A stretch of DNA of 7,824 nt from Limisphaerales bacterium (lineage in GTDB: Bacteria; Verrucomicrobiota; Verrucomicrobiia; Limisphaerales; UBA8199). The stretch covers positions 1 through 7,824 of the forward strand of contig JANXQE010000713.1 of NCBI GenBank assembly GCA_025356925.1, in the 5' to 3' direction. The notes below the pieces were generated by a model that was not told the DNA's origin, did not search any database, and worked only from the letters and a program-made list of their open reading frames with translations. The translations under genes were made by a program, and so were the position numbers. Shown here piece after piece: positions 6,901 to 7,824 of the stretch. Every line of letters starts with the position of its first letter. Positions within the stretch are counted from its first letter, which is position 1.

Positions 6901-7824
6901 CCTTGCACAGGGAACTGCACCCCTGTCCTACCAATGGTTTTTCAATTCAACAAACCTCCTGGCTGCTCAGACGAACAGTTCTTGGGTCTTAACCAATGTC
7001 AGCCCCATTCTAGCCGGGAGTTACGGCGTGGTTGTTTCCAATGCCTACGCTAGCGTCACGAGCGCTCCGGCCAACCTGCGAGTGATCGTGCTACCCACCA
7101 TCCTCTGCAGCCACGATACGAATGTGATTTTGGGCAGCCGGTGGAGTTTCAATCCGCCGACCTATGCCGACACGAACTTGATCCTGCAACCACTGGAGAC
7201 GCTCACCAATCTTATTTGCGGCGAGAGTTTCAGCGCCACGCGCCGGTGGCGGGTCAGCGATACGAACGGCTACGAGGTGACCTGCCGTCAGACGGTGCAA
7301 GTGCTGGACACCAACTCTCCGGTGTTCAACTGTCCGGCAGACAAGACGGTGGTCGATGGCCAAGCCTGGAGTTTTGATGTGCCGACCGCCAGAGATGCTG
7401 ACGCTCTAGAGGCGCTGGTCTATGATAACTGGACCAATAGCCTTAACCAGAGCCTGGATCCAGGCCCGGTGGAAGTGGGCGACCAGGTGAGCCTGGCTGG
7501 CTCGGAGCGTTATCCCAGCCGGTTGGCTCTGGAGTATTGGGGGACTAATGCCAGCCAGGGGATCTTTGCCGGGTCAGTGACCGCGCGGGTGCGTTTTTAT
7601 CATAACGACGGGCTAGCGCTGCCGGGCGGAGCGACCGCTCCGGGAACGGTCCTTTACGACAGCGGACCTGTGGCGATCAGTGCGACCAATCGGGGTGCGC
7701 TGGTGTTGGAGGACTTTGAACTGAGCGCGGCGGTGCCGTTGGCCGGAGCGCTGCCTTCCACGTTTACGTGGACGGTGGCCTTTGGCGGACTGGGGAGCAA
7801 TGACGCGGCAGGGCTGAGGCTGTA
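3923..7824 (+). CDS. Large secreted subtilase-like (S8) multidomain protein with P-domain, Ig-like and HYR-like repeats; 3' end missing
   Basis: The frame is open from ATG 3923 to the right edge (1300 full codons plus TA of the next). An in-frame TAG TAA lies at 3905-3910, which fixes the start, but no Shine-Dalgarno is seen. Domains: signal peptide about 1-35 (R8, R12 and K14, then a Leu/Ser-rich core); N-terminal region to about 190; subtilase 195-610 with Asp206 (VLSDS), EGTAMLEIVH 239-248, oxyanion Asn320 (AAGNSGG) and Ser546 (GTSAAAPHAG). A beta-rich insert sits between Asn320 and Ser546. Next come a Ca-binding-like DGNHNGKLDPNE (617-628) opening a beta domain, a P/Homo B domain about 725-871 (NGLWRLRVAD, W866), two Ig-like domains (885-970 and 971-1056), one HYR-like unit (1058-1129), a cut-off second HYR start (1133-1160), and a verrucomicrobial-type beta module from 1165 on. 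Glu239 occupies the usual catalytic His position. It is probably exported to the envelope or medium. Activity and substrate are unknown. A C-terminal sorting signal would lie beyond the window. Confidence 0.9.
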   Translation, partial: MNSPNQTRVALRIKPWLLQASVLCSLSLSLCLKGQILGQTPAAAKLDLEPRAREQIGLLHQEKLSRTPAQRKIGSQLLYLLRQKRQGTVAVGVSSLKPSLRVETDGRVLVDLRATVSPGLIQFIRVNGGLVVNTFGPAGAIRALVPAELSEKLAQRDDVRSIRPAARATTSTAIAYEGGDIAHRAAEARPFFATDGTGVRIGVLSDSIRGLTNSQALGTLPNVTVLPGQDGLTSTDTGEGTAMLEIVHALAPGSPLYFATAFSSEASFAQNIRSLQSSGCKIIIDDVTYFDESPFQDGPVAQAVNDVSAAGALYFSAAGNSGGIDRANSGTWEGDFKDAGLTTIGQGGHLHDFGGVTYNTVLPGIGFERLDLTWSDPLGHSTNDYDVYVLDTSGNVVSSSTDNQSGSSDPYESIDSLSLGQRIVIVLFGDSGTNRFLHLSTGRGHLAFSTSGATTGHNASGASNAFCVAATRVGSPPAPFIGGVANPVEAFSSDGPRHVYYNPDGSAITPADLSSTGGRILQKPDITAADGVNTTVSGFSPFLGTSAAAPHAGAIAALLWSYNPFLTPTDIRSLLTSTALTIGNPGFDRNSGAGIVMAYPSLAAAPEAFFQNVQLQDGNHNGKLDPNECSDILITLKNPTGQALTGITGVLTSSTPQVFIDPTPRVFPDLSPRQSAGSALPFHISTSPGYVCGSNAVFVLELNTSIGGFAQPFALGSLTAGFGNTNTLVSTNVPIDIPDLTNIESEIQVSGVVLPLAKVRVAVYITHTYDQDLRISLVGPDDTEVLLSANNGQSGQNYGAGCDQMTHFSDDATNSIAAAEAPFVGVFTSEQPLSTFTGKSGAAVNGLWRLRVADQAPQDTGTLQCWSLELTPIGCLDGGGQCLSPPQFAQDLSDQVTTNGATVELAVVANGTGPLSYQWYFNQNNALLHETNATLLLTSVTPDQAGIYQVVVTNIYGTSTSAPANLTVVVPATIVTGPANQAANNGDTVTWSVLAQGTAPLSYQWFFNSTNLLAAQTNSSWVLTNVSPILAGSYGVVVSNAYASVTSAPANLRVIVLPTILCSHDTNVILGSRWSFNPPTYADTNLILQPLETLTNLICGESFSATRRWRVSDTNGYEVTCRQTVQVLDTNSPVFNCPADKTVVDGQAWSFDVPTARDADALEALVYDNWTNSLNQSLDPGPVEVGDQVSLAGSERYPSRLALEYWGTNASQGIFAGSVTARVRFYHNDGLALPGGATAPGTVLYDSGPVAISATNRGALVLEDFELSAAVPLAGALPSTFTWTVAFGGLGSNDAAGLRL
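4071..4082. repeat. (CG)6 dinucleotide run
   Basis: Six CG units lie inside the subtilase gene, coding for part of EPRAREQ just after the signal peptide. Alternating CG can adopt Z-DNA and is prone to slippage. A change of one unit would shift the frame. At this length it may be no more than codon usage. Confidence 0.4.
6575..7090 (+). repeat. Tandem duplication coding for two Ig-like domains, 258-base period
   Basis: Two adjacent units (6575-6832 and 6833-7090) of exactly 86 codons each encode the same pattern: gap-GT.PLSYQW(Y/F)FN, LL..TN, then LT.V.P..AG.Y.VVV.N, and TSAPANL. The stretch TCCTACCAATGG is identical at 6668-6679 and 6926-6937. The units have otherwise diverged at the DNA level, so the duplication is old. 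The usual Ig disulfide cysteines are absent, as is common in bacterial Ig-like modules. Confidence 0.8.

Overview
The window reads as chromosomal DNA of a moderately high-GC, Gram-negative-type bacterium. It most likely comes from Verrucomicrobiota, in or near the Pedosphaera/Limisphaerales group. That placement is inference. It rests on the large secreted multidomain protein (subtilase, P-domain, Ig-like pair, HYR-like repeats, and a C-terminal module I associate with this phylum), on weak or absent Shine-Dalgarno sites, and on the mix of housekeeping genes and gene remnants.

Layout. (1) Positions 1-756 (+) hold the 3' part of a class III-type polyphosphate kinase 2, cut by the left edge. 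(2) A short convergent junction with an AT-rich inverted repeat separates it from a minus-strand pair: a TPR protein (774-1751), and upstream of it an ORF matching only the N-terminal half of formyltetrahydrofolate deformylase PurU (1778-2191). (3) Between purU and the next gene lies a plus-strand fragment coding for what looks like the C-terminus of a GH95 alpha-L-fucosidase (about 2271-2426), with no fucosidase body. (4) A GlpG-type rhomboid protease with all catalytic residues is on the minus strand (2443-3336). (5) A 586-base non-coding stretch (3337-3922) contains a full-consensus sigma-54 promoter (3641-3657), a tiny ORF with a good ribosome site, and two sets of inverted repeats. (6) From 3923 to the right edge (+) runs at least 1300 codons of a secreted subtilase-like protein. 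It ends mid-codon, so the gene continues outside the window.

The genes do not form one pathway. PPK2 recharges nucleotides from polyphosphate, the PurU remnant belongs to one-carbon metabolism, the rhomboid cleaves membrane proteins, and the large protein acts outside the cytoplasm. The purU/TPR junction and the GH95 fragment suggest that 1750-2440 has been through deletions or rearrangement. The region of most biological interest is 3641-7824: a probably sigma-54-controlled, structured leader in front of a secreted protease in which the usual catalytic His position appears to hold Glu. I do not see a clearly new defence, mobile or CRISPR system.
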